From Ruminococcus sp. OA3 (GTDB taxonomy: Bacteria > Bacillota > Clostridia > Lachnospirales > Lachnospiraceae), in contig NZ_JAKNTO010000001.1 in the NCBI RefSeq assembly GCF_022440845.1, positions 3,658,001 through 3,722,000 on the forward strand: a DNA stretch of 64,000 nt, read 5' to 3'. The translations under genes were made by a program, and so were the position numbers. Below the pieces are notes generated by a model, which saw only the letters and a list, made by a program, of their open reading frames with translations, searched no databases and was not told where the DNA came from. How positions within the stretch are numbered: position 1 is the stretch's first letter; every line of letters starts with the position of its first letter. This document shows positions 8,250 through 17,160 of the stretch, piece after piece.

Positions 8250-9119
8250 CTATCTGTAGCTTCCAAGGAAAAACAGTGCGACTGTTCCCGGTCCTGAATG
8301 TGCTCCGATCGTAGATCCAACCGGATTAATCAGAATATCTTCTGTTCCGAAACGTTCCTTCACCAGCTTCGCCACGAACTGTGCATCTTCCAGACAGTCA
8401 CCATGGCTGATGAAGACGCTGCTTTTTCCCCCGGTGTAATCTTTCAGGCGTTCTTCCATCATATTGACCAGCGTGATCAGAGAACGTTTCCTTCCCCGAA
8501 CTTTACTGACTGCGATCAGATGTCCCTCCTCATCCACGTGAAGAACCGGCTTGATATTGATCATGGTACCGATGACAGCGGTCATCTTAGATACACGCCC
8601 TCCACGGTGAAGATGATTCAGATCATCTACCGTAAATACATGACACAGATTCATCTTATGGCTTTCCAGCCACTCGATGATCTCATCCATGGACTTTCCG
8701 CTTTCCTTCATCTTCACGGCGAGATGAACGAACAGTCCCTCTCCCAGTGATGCGCACAATGAATCGATCACTGTCACTTTTCTCTGCGGATACTCTTCCG
8801 CTATCTCCTCAGCGGCAATCCGGCAGCTGTTATAACTTCCGCTCAGCCCTGAAGAAAATGCAATATGCAAAATATCATATCCGTCCTCTATGAATGGCTT
8901 CCAGAGCTCCTTCGCATCTTCAGAGTTGACCTGTGATGTCGTAGGCATAGAACCATTTCTCATTTTGTTATAAAAATCACTGGACTTCAGCTCATTTTCT
9001 TTCCGATAAGTCTCTCCATCCATTGTGTACGGCAGATACATGTAAGGAATCTGATGCTCTCCGTAATATGTTTCCGGTAAATCGGCCATATTGTCCGTTG
9101 TAATAACAAATTTCTGCAT
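8250..9119 (-). CDS. DegV family fatty-acid-binding protein
   Basis: A 289-residue cytoplasmic protein of the DegV/FakB family. It has the N-terminal TTDNMADLP strand, the PTTSQ motif, FSSGLSGSYNS, the RGGRVSK motif (ligand pocket) and the C-terminal HSGPGTVALFF. FakB members present fatty acids to the FakA kinase for entry into phospholipids; no fakA is adjacent, so the role is by family only. GGGAGGGG precedes the ATG. Monocistronic between terminators or spacers. Confidence 0.93.
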   Translation of the reverse strand: MQKFVITTDNMADLPETYYGEHQIPYMYLPYTMDGETYRKENELKSSDFYNKMRNGSMPTTSQVNSEDAKELWKPFIEDGYDILHIAFSSGLSGSYNSCRIAAEEIAEEYPQRKVTVIDSLCASLGEGLFVHLAVKMKESGKSMDEIIEWLESHKMNLCHVFTVDDLNHLHRGGRVSKMTAVIGTMINIKPVLHVDEEGHLIAVSKVRGRKRSLITLVNMMEERLKDYTGGKSSVFISHGDCLEDAQFVAKLVKERFGTEDILINPVGSTIGAHSGPGTVALFFLGSYR

Positions 9120-9182
9120 AATCCCCTCCCTGTTTTTGTTCCATCATACCACTTTTTCAGATGAAATTCAATTCACAACTGT

Positions 9183-10358
9183 TTATTCTTTACAAATTAA
9201 CTCCAGTGCTTTTTCCAGCTGCAGATCTTCCGTGGCATCTTCCGGCTGTTCAACCTCTACATCCGGCTCGATCCCGGTGCCGTGTATATTGATCCCGTTT
9301 GGCGTATAGTAGCTGGAAACCGTAAGTTTCACCACACTGCCGTCATTTAATCCAAATGTTTTCTGAACGATTCCTTTTCCGTACGTCGTCGTACCGACAA
9401 GCGTCCCGACGCCGTAATCCTTCACAGCTCCCGCAAATATTTCCGCAGAGCTCGCGCTGTTCTGATTGACGAGCACAACAAGCGGTATATCAAGCGGTGT
9501 TTTCCCCTCGCTGAAGTGTTCTGTGCGGTTTCCATTCCGGTCTTCGGTGTATACAAGAAGTCCTTTTGGCATAAAGGAGTTCAGCGTGTCACATACAGAG
9601 GTCAAAAGACCTCCCGGATTGTCTCTCAGATCCACGATCAGCCGCTTCATCCCCTGTTCTGTAAGCAGCTGACACGCTTTCTGGAACTGTTCCGGTACGA
9701 CAGCGGTAAACTGATAGATGACAATATAGCCCACCTCATCCTGCAGCATCTTGTAAGATACTGCAGGTATCTCGACTTCAGCTTTTTCGAGATCCACTTC
9801 TATATATCTTTTTTCCGTCTGGCGGTATACCGTCAGATGAATAACATCACTTTCACTGTCCTTGATGGCATCTGAAACCTCGGATAAATCTTTATCCGCA
9901 ACAACCGTGTCTCCGATCTTGTAGATGATATCACCTTCCCGAACCCCTGCTTCAGCAGCCGGGCTTCCCTCATAACAGTGTGCCACCTGAACCATACCGG
10001 AATCCTTATCCTGCATCATCACGACCCCTATGCCTTCGTAATGACCCTCATTACTTTGCTGCACGGCCTCATACTCTTCCTTTGTATAATAGCGGGAATA
10101 CTTATCCCCAAGCCCTTCTACAAGACCTGCATACATTCCCTGTGACAGATCATCTCCATCCGCATCAAACAGATACTCCTGTTCAATAAGACCGTCGATC
10201 TCCTCGACTTTCGCTCTGGCAGTCCTGCTCTCCGGGGATGTGTCGCCCCTCCCCTGCAGGAATGTCGTATCCACAAAACGGTACATCAGAAACACCAGTA
10301 TCGTAACCATCACACCGAGAATAAAACACTCCAGGCTGTTTTTTCTATTATTCGACAT
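9183..10358 (-). CDS. S41-family C-terminal processing peptidase
   Basis: A 391-residue serine protease with an N-terminal membrane anchor (about 9-27), so the protease faces outside. The PDZ domain spans about 105-185 (GIGVVM, SPAAEAGVREGD). The S41 core has RDNPGG (245-250), the nucleophile motif SASSAE (301-306) and Lys328 in YGKG for a Ser-Lys dyad. The start is the ATG at 10358, with GGAG 7 nt upstream; an open frame 22 codons longer runs through an intergenic hairpin. It lies 78 bp after ftsX, so it may process envelope proteins linked to FtsEX; this link is inferred from position. Confidence 0.92.
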   Translation of the reverse strand: MSNNRKNSLECFILGVMVTILVFLMYRFVDTTFLQGRGDTSPESRTARAKVEEIDGLIEQEYLFDADGDDLSQGMYAGLVEGLGDKYSRYYTKEEYEAVQQSNEGHYEGIGVVMMQDKDSGMVQVAHCYEGSPAAEAGVREGDIIYKIGDTVVADKDLSEVSDAIKDSESDVIHLTVYRQTEKRYIEVDLEKAEVEIPAVSYKMLQDEVGYIVIYQFTAVVPEQFQKACQLLTEQGMKRLIVDLRDNPGGLLTSVCDTLNSFMPKGLLVYTEDRNGNRTEHFSEGKTPLDIPLVVLVNQNSASSAEIFAGAVKDYGVGTLVGTTTYGKGIVQKTFGLNDGSVVKLTVSSYYTPNGINIHGTGIEPDVEVEQPEDATEDLQLEKALELICKE

Positions 10359-10373
10359 AAGCACTCCAAACAG

Positions 10374-10409
10374 GAGAGCTTCAAAAGACATATGTCCTTT
10401 GAAGCCCTC
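10374..10409 (-). repeat. Long intercistronic hairpin between ftsX and the S41 peptidase
   Basis: An 18-bp inverted repeat with no real loop (centre CATATG). In RNA from the minus strand both mismatches become G-U pairs, so all 18 pairs form. No T-run follows, so it is not a standard terminator. It ends 15 nt before the peptidase ATG. Confidence 0.75.
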
Positions 10410-10435
10410 ATTTCTTTCAATCAATCATTTGTATA

Positions 10436-11344
10436 TTATACTCTGAGATGTTTCCTGATAGTAATCACACTTCCGATCAGTCCGATACCCATTCCAAGAA
10501 TCAGACCTGCCGGAACCAGTACTTCAAATACCTGGCGCACTTCCAGGAATGATACGATACTGCTCAGCACATTGAATCTTTCCAGAATATACCCGATCGT
10601 CTTATTATACATAAAATACAGGATGAGAAGAGGTATTGCCGCACCGATAAGACCAATGATCAGCCCTTCTATGATAAACGGTGCACGGACAAATCCATTT
10701 GTAGCTCCGATCAGTTTCATGATGCCGATCTCTTCTCTTCGGACAGCTATGCCGACTGATACCGTATTGCTGATAAGGAAGATGGCAACCGCCAGCAGAA
10801 TGCCGATGATCGCAACAGAGATCATTCCCAGCAGACGGTTAAACGTAGTCAGCGTATTCGCCGCTCCTTCAGAATGATTGACATTCTTGACACCGTTCAG
10901 ACCTTCAATGTATGTAATCAGATCAGCCTGATGTTCTATCTTGTCAACTTTAACAACATAGTTGGCTGCATTGCTGAGTGGATTATCATTTTCAAACCCT
11001 TCCGCAGCATCCTCAGCGTCTTTAAAATAATCTTTTTTAAATTCGTCCCAGGCCTGCTGTGCAGAGACGTATTCTACCTCTGTAACCTCCGTACGCGCCT
11101 TAATCTGTTCTCCAATCGCATCAATCGTTGCCTGGTCAGCATCCTCATCAAAGAATACGGTGATGGATACGCCCTCCTCCACATTTTTGACAATATAATT
11201 AAAATTGATAACAATAGAAAACACAAGTCCAAACAGAAAAACACAGGCTGCTATTGTCGCTATGGAAGCAAGTGAAAAAATAATATTTCTGCCAATGTTG
11301 ACAACACCCTGCTTCGCACTGTATCCAATCGTACTAATTCGCAT
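10436..11344 (-). CDS. ftsX: Cell division ABC-type permease FtsX
   Basis: A 302-residue membrane protein. The first membrane segment is about 19-45, a large outside domain follows (about 50-160), then three segments (about 172-195, 220-242, 268-292). FtsX, driven by FtsE, activates peptidoglycan hydrolases in division or, in some Firmicutes, sporulation entry. The start chosen is the ATG at 11344 with AAGGTG 6 nt upstream; a GTG three codons up overlaps that site. It overlaps ftsE by 11 bp, implying translational coupling. Confidence 0.96.
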   Translation of the reverse strand: MRISTIGYSAKQGVVNIGRNIIFSLASIATIAACVFLFGLVFSIVINFNYIVKNVEEGVSITVFFDEDADQATIDAIGEQIKARTEVTEVEYVSAQQAWDEFKKDYFKDAEDAAEGFENDNPLSNAANYVVKVDKIEHQADLITYIEGLNGVKNVNHSEGAANTLTTFNRLLGMISVAIIGILLAVAIFLISNTVSVGIAVRREEIGIMKLIGATNGFVRAPFIIEGLIIGLIGAAIPLLILYFMYNKTIGYILERFNVLSSIVSFLEVRQVFEVLVPAGLILGMGIGLIGSVITIRKHLRV

Positions 11345-12017
11345 GGTATTCACCTTCTTGTTCGTCGCTTACAATGACGCCTTTCTTCATCGCGATCACA
11401 CGCTTTTTCATTGTGTTTACGATGTCACGGTTATGAGTAACGACCAATACGGTTGTTCCACGCTCGTTGATTTCCTCCAGAAGCTTCATAATTTCAAATG
11501 AAGTTTTAGGATCCAGATTTCCCGTAGGCTCATCCGCGAGCAGTATATTCGGTCTGTTGACAAGGGCCCTTGCCAGCGCAACCCTCTGCTGCTCACCTCC
11601 GGACAGCTCTTTCGGATATGACTTATATTTTTCTGCCAGTCCTACCAGAGTAAGAACCTCCGGTACTCTTTTTTTAATCACCCTGTTTGGGCGTTCGATG
11701 ACACGCTGAGCAAATGCAACATTTTCAAAGACATTCCTGTCCTTGAGCAGACGGAAGTCCTGAAATACGACACCGACCCCGCGGCGGTATTTTGGTACTT
11801 TTCTGCGCTTCATCGTATTAAGAATCTGACCGTTAACCTCAATTGTGCCTTCTGTGGGTTCCAGCTCTTTTAAAAGCAGTTTAATCAATGTGGATTTCCC
11901 GGATCCACTGTTCCCCACAACAAAAACAAATTCCCCCTTATCAATCTGCAAATCCATTCGGTCAATGGCCGGCTGGCCTTTTCCGTAGGATTTGCTTACG
12001 CCCTTTAACGTAATCAT
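11334..12017 (-). CDS. ftsE: Cell division ATP-binding protein FtsE
   Basis: A 227-residue ABC ATPase with Walker A GNSGSGKST (35-43), signature LSGGEQQRVALARAL, Walker B ILLADEPTGNLD and the switch His in VVTHNRD. It powers FtsX. GGAGG lies 6 nt before the ATG. It is 13 bp downstream of the CdaR-like gene and overlaps ftsX. Confidence 0.97.
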   Translation of the reverse strand: MITLKGVSKSYGKGQPAIDRMDLQIDKGEFVFVVGNSGSGKSTLIKLLLKELEPTEGTIEVNGQILNTMKRRKVPKYRRGVGVVFQDFRLLKDRNVFENVAFAQRVIERPNRVIKKRVPEVLTLVGLAEKYKSYPKELSGGEQQRVALARALVNRPNILLADEPTGNLDPKTSFEIMKLLEEINERGTTVLVVTHNRDIVNTMKKRVIAMKKGVIVSDEQEGEYHAN

Positions 12018-12030
12018 AATTTCCTCCTGA

Positions 12031-13119
12031 CTAGTAATCCAAGGTTTCCATGTACTGCATGTACCGCACTACCATTAACGCAATCTTAAACGTAATGGCA
12101 TCCTCAAATACACGCAGATCCAGTCCGGTACTCTTTTGAAGCTTGTCCAGGCGATATACCAGTGTGTTTCTGTGAATATACAGCTGTCTGGATGTCTCAG
12201 AAACGTTCAGGCTGTTCTCAAAGAACTTATTAATTGTCACCAGAGTCTCCTCATCAAAATCATCCGGTGATTTATCAGCAAATATTTCCTTGATAAACAT
12301 CTTACACAGCGGAATCGGAAGCTGATAGATCAGACGACCGATACCGAGTGAACTGTAAGCGATGACATCGCGGTCACCAAAAAAGATTTTTCCGACATCC
12401 AGTGCCATTCTGGCTTCTTTGTAGGATCTCGAAACTTCTTTCAGTTCTTTCACGATCGTTCCATAGGCAATGTGGGTTTCGCCTACCGTACCGTAACCAA
12501 GCGTATCCAGAATGGAAACCGCAATTTTATTCATCTCGTCATATCCATCGGTCTCCGACAGTTCTTTGACGATAATGATATTCTTCTCATCGACTGCCGT
12601 GATGAAATCGCCATTCTTTCCATGGAACATATTTTTAATACATTCCAGCAGATTGTAATCCTTACTCTGATTAGTCTCCAGTATAAATACAACCCTTCTG
12701 GCATTCACTTCGATATGTAGCTTTTTCGCACGGTTATAGATATCGACGAGCAGAAGATTATCCAGCAGAAGGTTCTTGATAAAATTATCTTTATCAAAAC
12801 GCTCTTTATAGGCAATCAACAGATTCTCAATCTGGAATGCCGCCAGCTTGCCAATCATATAGATATCTTCACTTCCGCCGCCTGCGATCAGTACGTACTC
12901 CAGCTGGTGTTCATCATACACCTTGAAATACTGAAACCCCTTGATCACCTGGCTGTCCGCCTGCGATTCAACGAAACTCAATACTTCCGCACTGCTGGCA
13001 ACCTGTTCTGCGAAGGTCGATACCAGAACTTTTCCCTCAATATCCATAATGCAAAGATCCGCTCTGGATATTGTTTTTAAGCCTTCGATTGTATTTTGAA
13101 GTATTTGATTTGAAATCAT
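12031..13119 (-). CDS. CdaR/PucR-type transcriptional regulator
   Basis: A 362-residue protein. The C-terminus (about 300-355) is the PucR helix-turn-helix: VSETSRQLYIHRNTLVYRLDKL, with RVFEDAITFKIAL after it. The N-terminal part (about 1-130) resembles the sensory region of sugar-diacid regulators. The effector is unknown. Its position directly upstream of ftsE suggests one transcript, so it may regulate this operon; that is inference. An imperfect inverted repeat (13142-13151 with 13161-13170, TTCTAAGGGA/TCCTTTAGAA) lies in its leader and could be an operator or hairpin. AAAGGGG precedes the ATG. Confidence 0.85.
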   Translation of the reverse strand: MISNQILQNTIEGLKTISRADLCIMDIEGKVLVSTFAEQVASSAEVLSFVESQADSQVIKGFQYFKVYDEHQLEYVLIAGGGSEDIYMIGKLAAFQIENLLIAYKERFDKDNFIKNLLLDNLLLVDIYNRAKKLHIEVNARRVVFILETNQSKDYNLLECIKNMFHGKNGDFITAVDEKNIIIVKELSETDGYDEMNKIAVSILDTLGYGTVGETHIAYGTIVKELKEVSRSYKEARMALDVGKIFFGDRDVIAYSSLGIGRLIYQLPIPLCKMFIKEIFADKSPDDFDEETLVTINKFFENSLNVSETSRQLYIHRNTLVYRLDKLQKSTGLDLRVFEDAITFKIALMVVRYMQYMETLDY

Positions 13120-13242
13120 ATTGATACCCCTTTTTTGCGTTTTCTAAAGGAAAACAAAAGTCCCTTAGAATATATTTTAATACAATTACACAAAAAAAGA
13201 AAGAGAAAATACAATTTTTTTAACAAACTTTTCATTTTTTCG

Positions 13243-14094
13243 TCATTCGTAACGCAAAAAGCCCTCTCCCAGTACTTCCCTTGCATCTGTAACGATTACA
13301 AAAGCGTGTTCATCCAGCCTGTGTATAATTTCCTTCACATAGACAATCTGTTTCTTGGGAACTACGCAGAACAACATGATTTTTTCTTTTCCGGAATACA
13401 TTCCGTGTACCGTTATCCCAGTTGTTCCTCTTTTTAATTCCTTCATTAGTGTCTGTGAGATCACCTGATGCTTCTCCGTTATAATAAACGCTGCTTTAGA
13501 AAATTTCAACCCCTCAATTACTCCGTCACTGACTTTTGAGATGACAAAAATGGCTACAACCGCATATAAAACCATGGAAAATCCGAAAACAAGGGCGCCA
13601 AAAAAAACTATAATCCAGTCAATCACCTGCATGATCTGAGCTACGGAATACCACGGAAACTTTTTCTGGAGCAGCGCCGCCGCCATATCACTCCCTCCCG
13701 TCGTCCCTCTCCCTGAAAACGCCAGTCCGATACCCACTCCCTGTATTGCACCGCCGCACAGGGCAGCGAGCATCAGATCTCCTTCAATGATCGGAATCTG
13801 CGGAAGGATAGAAAGCCACACAGAAAGACTGATCATCCCGACAAACGAGCGCTTCAAAAACTGGAAGCCTTTGATTTTTATTCCGATCAAAAACAGTGGA
13901 ACATTGAGAAGCGCAGTTGTGATGCCGAGCGGCATGCCCCCGGGTATCAGATGTTTTGTAAGCTCTTTGATCAGGATCGCAATCCCCGAAAAACCTCCCG
14001 TAACCATTCCCAGGGGATCGAATACGGAATTGATGGAAACCGCCATGGCGGCTGTTCCTGCAATTATCAGTAAATATTCTTTTTTGCTTGTCAT
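13243..14094 (-). CDS. YitT family membrane protein (DUF2179 C-terminus)
   Basis: A 283-residue protein with about five membrane segments in the first 170 residues (GGFSGIAIL, GVGIGLAFSGRGTTGGSDMAA, then ISKVSDGVIEG) and a soluble DUF2179 domain at the C-terminus (about 200-275). The family is widespread in Firmicutes and its function is not established. GGAGG lies before the ATG. The 184 bp upstream (14095-14278) hold no feature I can support beyond the expected promoter. Confidence 0.88.
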   Translation of the reverse strand: MTSKKEYLLIIAGTAAMAVSINSVFDPLGMVTGGFSGIAILIKELTKHLIPGGMPLGITTALLNVPLFLIGIKIKGFQFLKRSFVGMISLSVWLSILPQIPIIEGDLMLAALCGGAIQGVGIGLAFSGRGTTGGSDMAAALLQKKFPWYSVAQIMQVIDWIIVFFGALVFGFSMVLYAVVAIFVISKVSDGVIEGLKFSKAAFIITEKHQVISQTLMKELKRGTTGITVHGMYSGKEKIMLFCVVPKKQIVYVKEIIHRLDEHAFVIVTDAREVLGEGFLRYE

Positions 14095-14278
14095 AAAACT
14101 TCCTCCGCTGCAGCGTAATATGCCTAGTAAGAGTATTCGTATTTTGCCAGAATATATTCAGCCAAATTCCAACGCATATTAAGGCCTGGAGACCGGACTC
14201 CGCGCTGGAGCGCAGTCATGCAGACAACCTATTTCCTTAGCGCATATGTTGCATCCTCCGGAAGAATTTCCTGTACAA

Positions 14279-14305
14279 TAAAAAAGGGGAATTATCCCCT
14301 TTTTT
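14279..14305 (-). terminator. Terminator of the MoxR/vWA operon
   Basis: Arms AAAAAAGGGG and CCCCTTTTTT around a 6-nt loop. It begins inside the vWA stop codon, so the stop is part of the hairpin. Confidence 0.92.
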
Positions 14306-16097
14306 AGACATTGTCCTCCAACTGTTTTTTCAGATATCTTCCGACAATTTTAGAAAAATACTCAATATCACGGATATATGCAAAATCTTTTCCAAAAATT
14401 CTCTTCTCCGCCTCCAGGTCTTTTTCTTCCCCGGCAAATACCCCCATCACAGAGATTCCCTGGCTCCTGAGGCGACGCACTTCGAATCCGGTATCCTTAA
14501 TCGCATATTCACCCTGATACGGCTGTGGATTTCGTGCATTCGGTCTGTTCAGGATTACATCATACGGTCTCCCATCACTCAAGATGATCAATATCTTCTT
14601 TTCTTCATCCCGGTTCAGAAGCTCCTGGGCTGCAGCTTTGACAGCAAGGCCATCCCTGTTATTTGAAGATGTCGTAAACTCGAAGATCCGTTCATTTTCA
14701 GACCGCGGGTCATCATATTCCCTGTACCGTTGAATAATGGTATAATCCCAGAATGTACAGAAACTTGTGACACGATGCGGAATCCGTACACTGCTCAGGG
14801 CTTCCATGATAATGTATGCCTGGAGCACCACTTTTTCCTGTCGGGGCCGCTGTGAACCACTGGCATCGATCAGCACATCTACCACAAAATCCTGGGTGCT
14901 TGTCTTTTCTTCTTTGCGAAACAGTTTTGCGTCCTGTGTCCTCCCCACCTTCCAAAGCCTGGACGGAATCAGTATTCCCCTGTCGCTGATGGTCTCTGAT
15001 ACCTCATCCCGCATAACCAGCGCCTTTTTCAAGGTATCTGACAGCACTGCTATATTTCGCTTAACCACACGATGATAATCGTAGTAAGCATACTTATTCT
15101 TAGCCTGCTGTTTCCTGGCATATTCATACTGATAATTACGAGTGACCGGACTTCGCAGTATACCATCCGTAAAATAGAGGCTGCAATCGGAATGAAGTCC
15201 TTTGCACAACTGGAAATTCATTCGCTTTTCCTGAAGCGGTGACAGGTACGTTTTGCCGAAATTCAGCTCAACATAAGAATAGACCTTTTGCATCGCTTCT
15301 TCATCCACAACGATGATCTTTTTCTTACGCAATCCCTCCTCGTCCCGGACCTCTTCTTCTTCCTCTTCCTCGCTCCCCGGTGTTCTTGTGGCGGTCATAT
15401 CTCTGCTGACTTTTTCGAGATAGGCCTCGAGATTCTCCTCATACATCTCTTCCGTCAGAAAATCTTTCCAGCTGTACTCGGTAAGTTCCTCCAGCGTGAC
15501 AGAAAGGATGTGTTCCAGTGTTCCGTACGTCTGTTCATACCCCGGTTCCACCCAGAGATTGTAAAGCTCATCGATCGTCTCAATCACATCCCGCGTAGTC
15601 TTTGCATTCTTTAGTTTATATATGCGCTCCATATTCCTGCGAACCGCGCTGCTCACCACATACTCGCCCTGTATTTTCTCCCGGAACAGTGCTATCTTCA
15701 GCCTGCCGATTTCACTCTTCACGAGATGATGAAAATCAAACTCCAGCGTATCCTCCAGCGCACGCCTGCGTATTTCGGGCACGCCGCTCCTCTCACTGGC
15801 GATCCTGCTCTCAACAGCCTCCTCAATGCACATCTGTGCAACTGTCATCAGGGAAGCTTCATCTGCATGGATATACAACTTTTTTACAAGATAGAGGCTC
15901 AGTTCTTCTTTGCAGAAATACCTGGCAAATGCTCCCTGCTTGATGCCATCGTAAAGTGCGATATATTTTGATTTCAGAAATGCATCCACATCCGGTCTTG
16001 CTTCCAGCGTATAATCTCCACACACTGTCCAGATCAGGTTCCTGATCCGGTTTTCAATCTCCAGCTGATACTCTTCTCTCATATTTACATCTGTCAT
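14304..16097 (-). CDS. von Willebrand factor A domain protein (CobT/NorD-like partner of a MoxR ATPase)
   Basis: A 597-residue protein without signal peptide. The vWA domain is at the C-terminus (about 400-590) with the MIDAS motif DASGS (411-415) and ILSDGRP. The first 230 residues are helical, followed by an acidic run of Glu (243-249) resembling the linker of CobT/NorD proteins. With the AAA+ gene 12 bp upstream it forms a MoxR-vWA pair; known pairs insert metals or remodel target enzymes. No target gene lies nearby, so the client is unknown. Start: ATG at 16097 with AAGGAG upstream. Confidence 0.87.
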   Translation of the reverse strand: MTDVNMREEYQLEIENRIRNLIWTVCGDYTLEARPDVDAFLKSKYIALYDGIKQGAFARYFCKEELSLYLVKKLYIHADEASLMTVAQMCIEEAVESRIASERSGVPEIRRRALEDTLEFDFHHLVKSEIGRLKIALFREKIQGEYVVSSAVRRNMERIYKLKNAKTTRDVIETIDELYNLWVEPGYEQTYGTLEHILSVTLEELTEYSWKDFLTEEMYEENLEAYLEKVSRDMTATRTPGSEEEEEEEVRDEEGLRKKKIIVVDEEAMQKVYSYVELNFGKTYLSPLQEKRMNFQLCKGLHSDCSLYFTDGILRSPVTRNYQYEYARKQQAKNKYAYYDYHRVVKRNIAVLSDTLKKALVMRDEVSETISDRGILIPSRLWKVGRTQDAKLFRKEEKTSTQDFVVDVLIDASGSQRPRQEKVVLQAYIIMEALSSVRIPHRVTSFCTFWDYTIIQRYREYDDPRSENERIFEFTTSSNNRDGLAVKAAAQELLNRDEEKKILIILSDGRPYDVILNRPNARNPQPYQGEYAIKDTGFEVRRLRSQGISVMGVFAGEEKDLEAEKRIFGKDFAYIRDIEYFSKIVGRYLKKQLEDNV

Positions 16098-16109
16098 AGA
16101 TTTTGCTCC

Positions 16110-17030
16110 TTACATGAGAAATATATCCTCTTCTGTCCAGGCTTCCGGTATTCTCGTCATGACAACATCACTGATGATTTCTTTTTCAAATGCATCAAAA
16201 CTCTTATTTACAATTCCCATCCGCACAGCAAGTGCCGGCGCCAGTCCGCATCGGATCGTTTTGACTGCCGCAAGCATACCGCGCAGGTCCAGCGCTTTCG
16301 TTGAAATTTCACCGTTGGCCGCTTTCAGCTGCAGGTCCAGAAACAATCCTATCAGCTGCTCCATCGCCTCCGGTTTCCCATCAGGGAAAGTCTGTGCAAA
16401 AATTGGCTCCAGCGTGTCTCTCGACTGAGGCGGCATATCGATCACCAGGAAACGGGATACGAGAGCCTCATTCAGCTCCTTCGTTCCCGCATACCCGTAG
16501 TTCATCGTCCCTATAAACCTGGCGGCCGGATGAAGTTCTATCTTGTCATACCCCGGCACATCAATGCTGCGCCGGTAATCCAGGGTGGCATGCAGCACAG
16601 AAACCGCATCATTTTTTGCCATATTCACCTCATCCAAAATGCCAAAGCCCCCATACTGTGCGCACAGGTAAATGCTTCCTTTTCGCAGCTGCACCTGATT
16701 ATCAATAAACGTATCTGTTCCGATCAGATCACCGCTGTTCGTATTGACATGGAACGATATATTATAGGAAGGCCTGTTAAAAATGTATGCCAGATTTTCC
16801 GCCAGAACATTCTTTCCCGTCGCCTTGGAACCTGTCAGCAGCAGGTTTTCTCCCTGCAGCAGGCCTGCAATTGCCATCTCCAGAATCTCACGTCCGTAAA
16901 ACGGCATCAGCGGCTTTACAACCCGGTACTTCACCGTATCATCAACAGGAAACTCTTCGCGGTATGCGCGAACCTCTTCTATCATTCCCGGGTTTACACC
17001 CTGATCCTCTAAAAATTTTAATTCATCCAC
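16110..17030 (-). CDS. MoxR-family AAA+ ATPase
   Basis: A 306-residue AAA+ protein with Walker A GSKATGKN (67-74), Walker B GFGILDEVNMA (128-138) and the sensor region GTMNYGYAGTKELNEAL, resembling CbbQ/NorQ/CobS. It should act with the vWA protein just downstream as an ATP-driven metal-insertion or activation chaperone. Start is GTG (17028-17030), with AGGAGA 9 nt upstream; no in-frame ATG fits the site. Confidence 0.9.
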   Translation of the reverse strand: MDELKFLEDQGVNPGMIEEVRAYREEFPVDDTVKYRVVKPLMPFYGREILEMAIAGLLQGENLLLTGSKATGKNVLAENLAYIFNRPSYNISFHVNTNSGDLIGTDTFIDNQVQLRKGSIYLCAQYGGFGILDEVNMAKNDAVSVLHATLDYRRSIDVPGYDKIELHPAARFIGTMNYGYAGTKELNEALVSRFLVIDMPPQSRDTLEPIFAQTFPDGKPEAMEQLIGLFLDLQLKAANGEISTKALDLRGMLAAVKTIRCGLAPALAVRMGIVNKSFDAFEKEIISDVVMTRIPEAWTEEDIFLM

Positions 17031-17072
17031 AATCTGATTTCTCCTTTATCTACGAGTCCACTGCTATTACTA

Positions 17073-17101
17073 ATAATATGGGAAATGTCCTGAAAAAGCA
17101 A
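17073..17101 (-). promoter_or_regulatory. Promoter of the MoxR/vWA operon
   Basis: Minus-strand TTGCTT (17096-17101) and TATTAT (17073-17078) with a 17-bp spacer, upstream of the GTG at 17030 and just after the amt terminator. Confidence 0.6.
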
Positions 17102-17106
17102 GTCAA

Positions 17107-17143
17107 GAAAAACGTTCCCAAAGTCATTGACTCTGGGAACGTT
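17107..17143 (-). terminator. Terminator of amt
   Basis: Minus-strand arms AACGTTCCCA and TGGGAACGTT, loop of 13 nt partly paired (AGTCA/TGACT), followed by TTTCTT. Confidence 0.9.
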
Positions 17144-17160
17144 AATTTTAATTTCCTGAT

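Noticed and set aside
10374-10409. Terminator between ftsX and the peptidase gene
   Set aside because: The stem is strong but no T-run follows and the next gene's ribosome site begins at once.
13142-13170. Terminator upstream of the CdaR-like gene
   Set aside because: The TTCTAAGGGA/TCCTTTAGAA repeat lacks a T-run in the transcribed direction and could equally be an operator.
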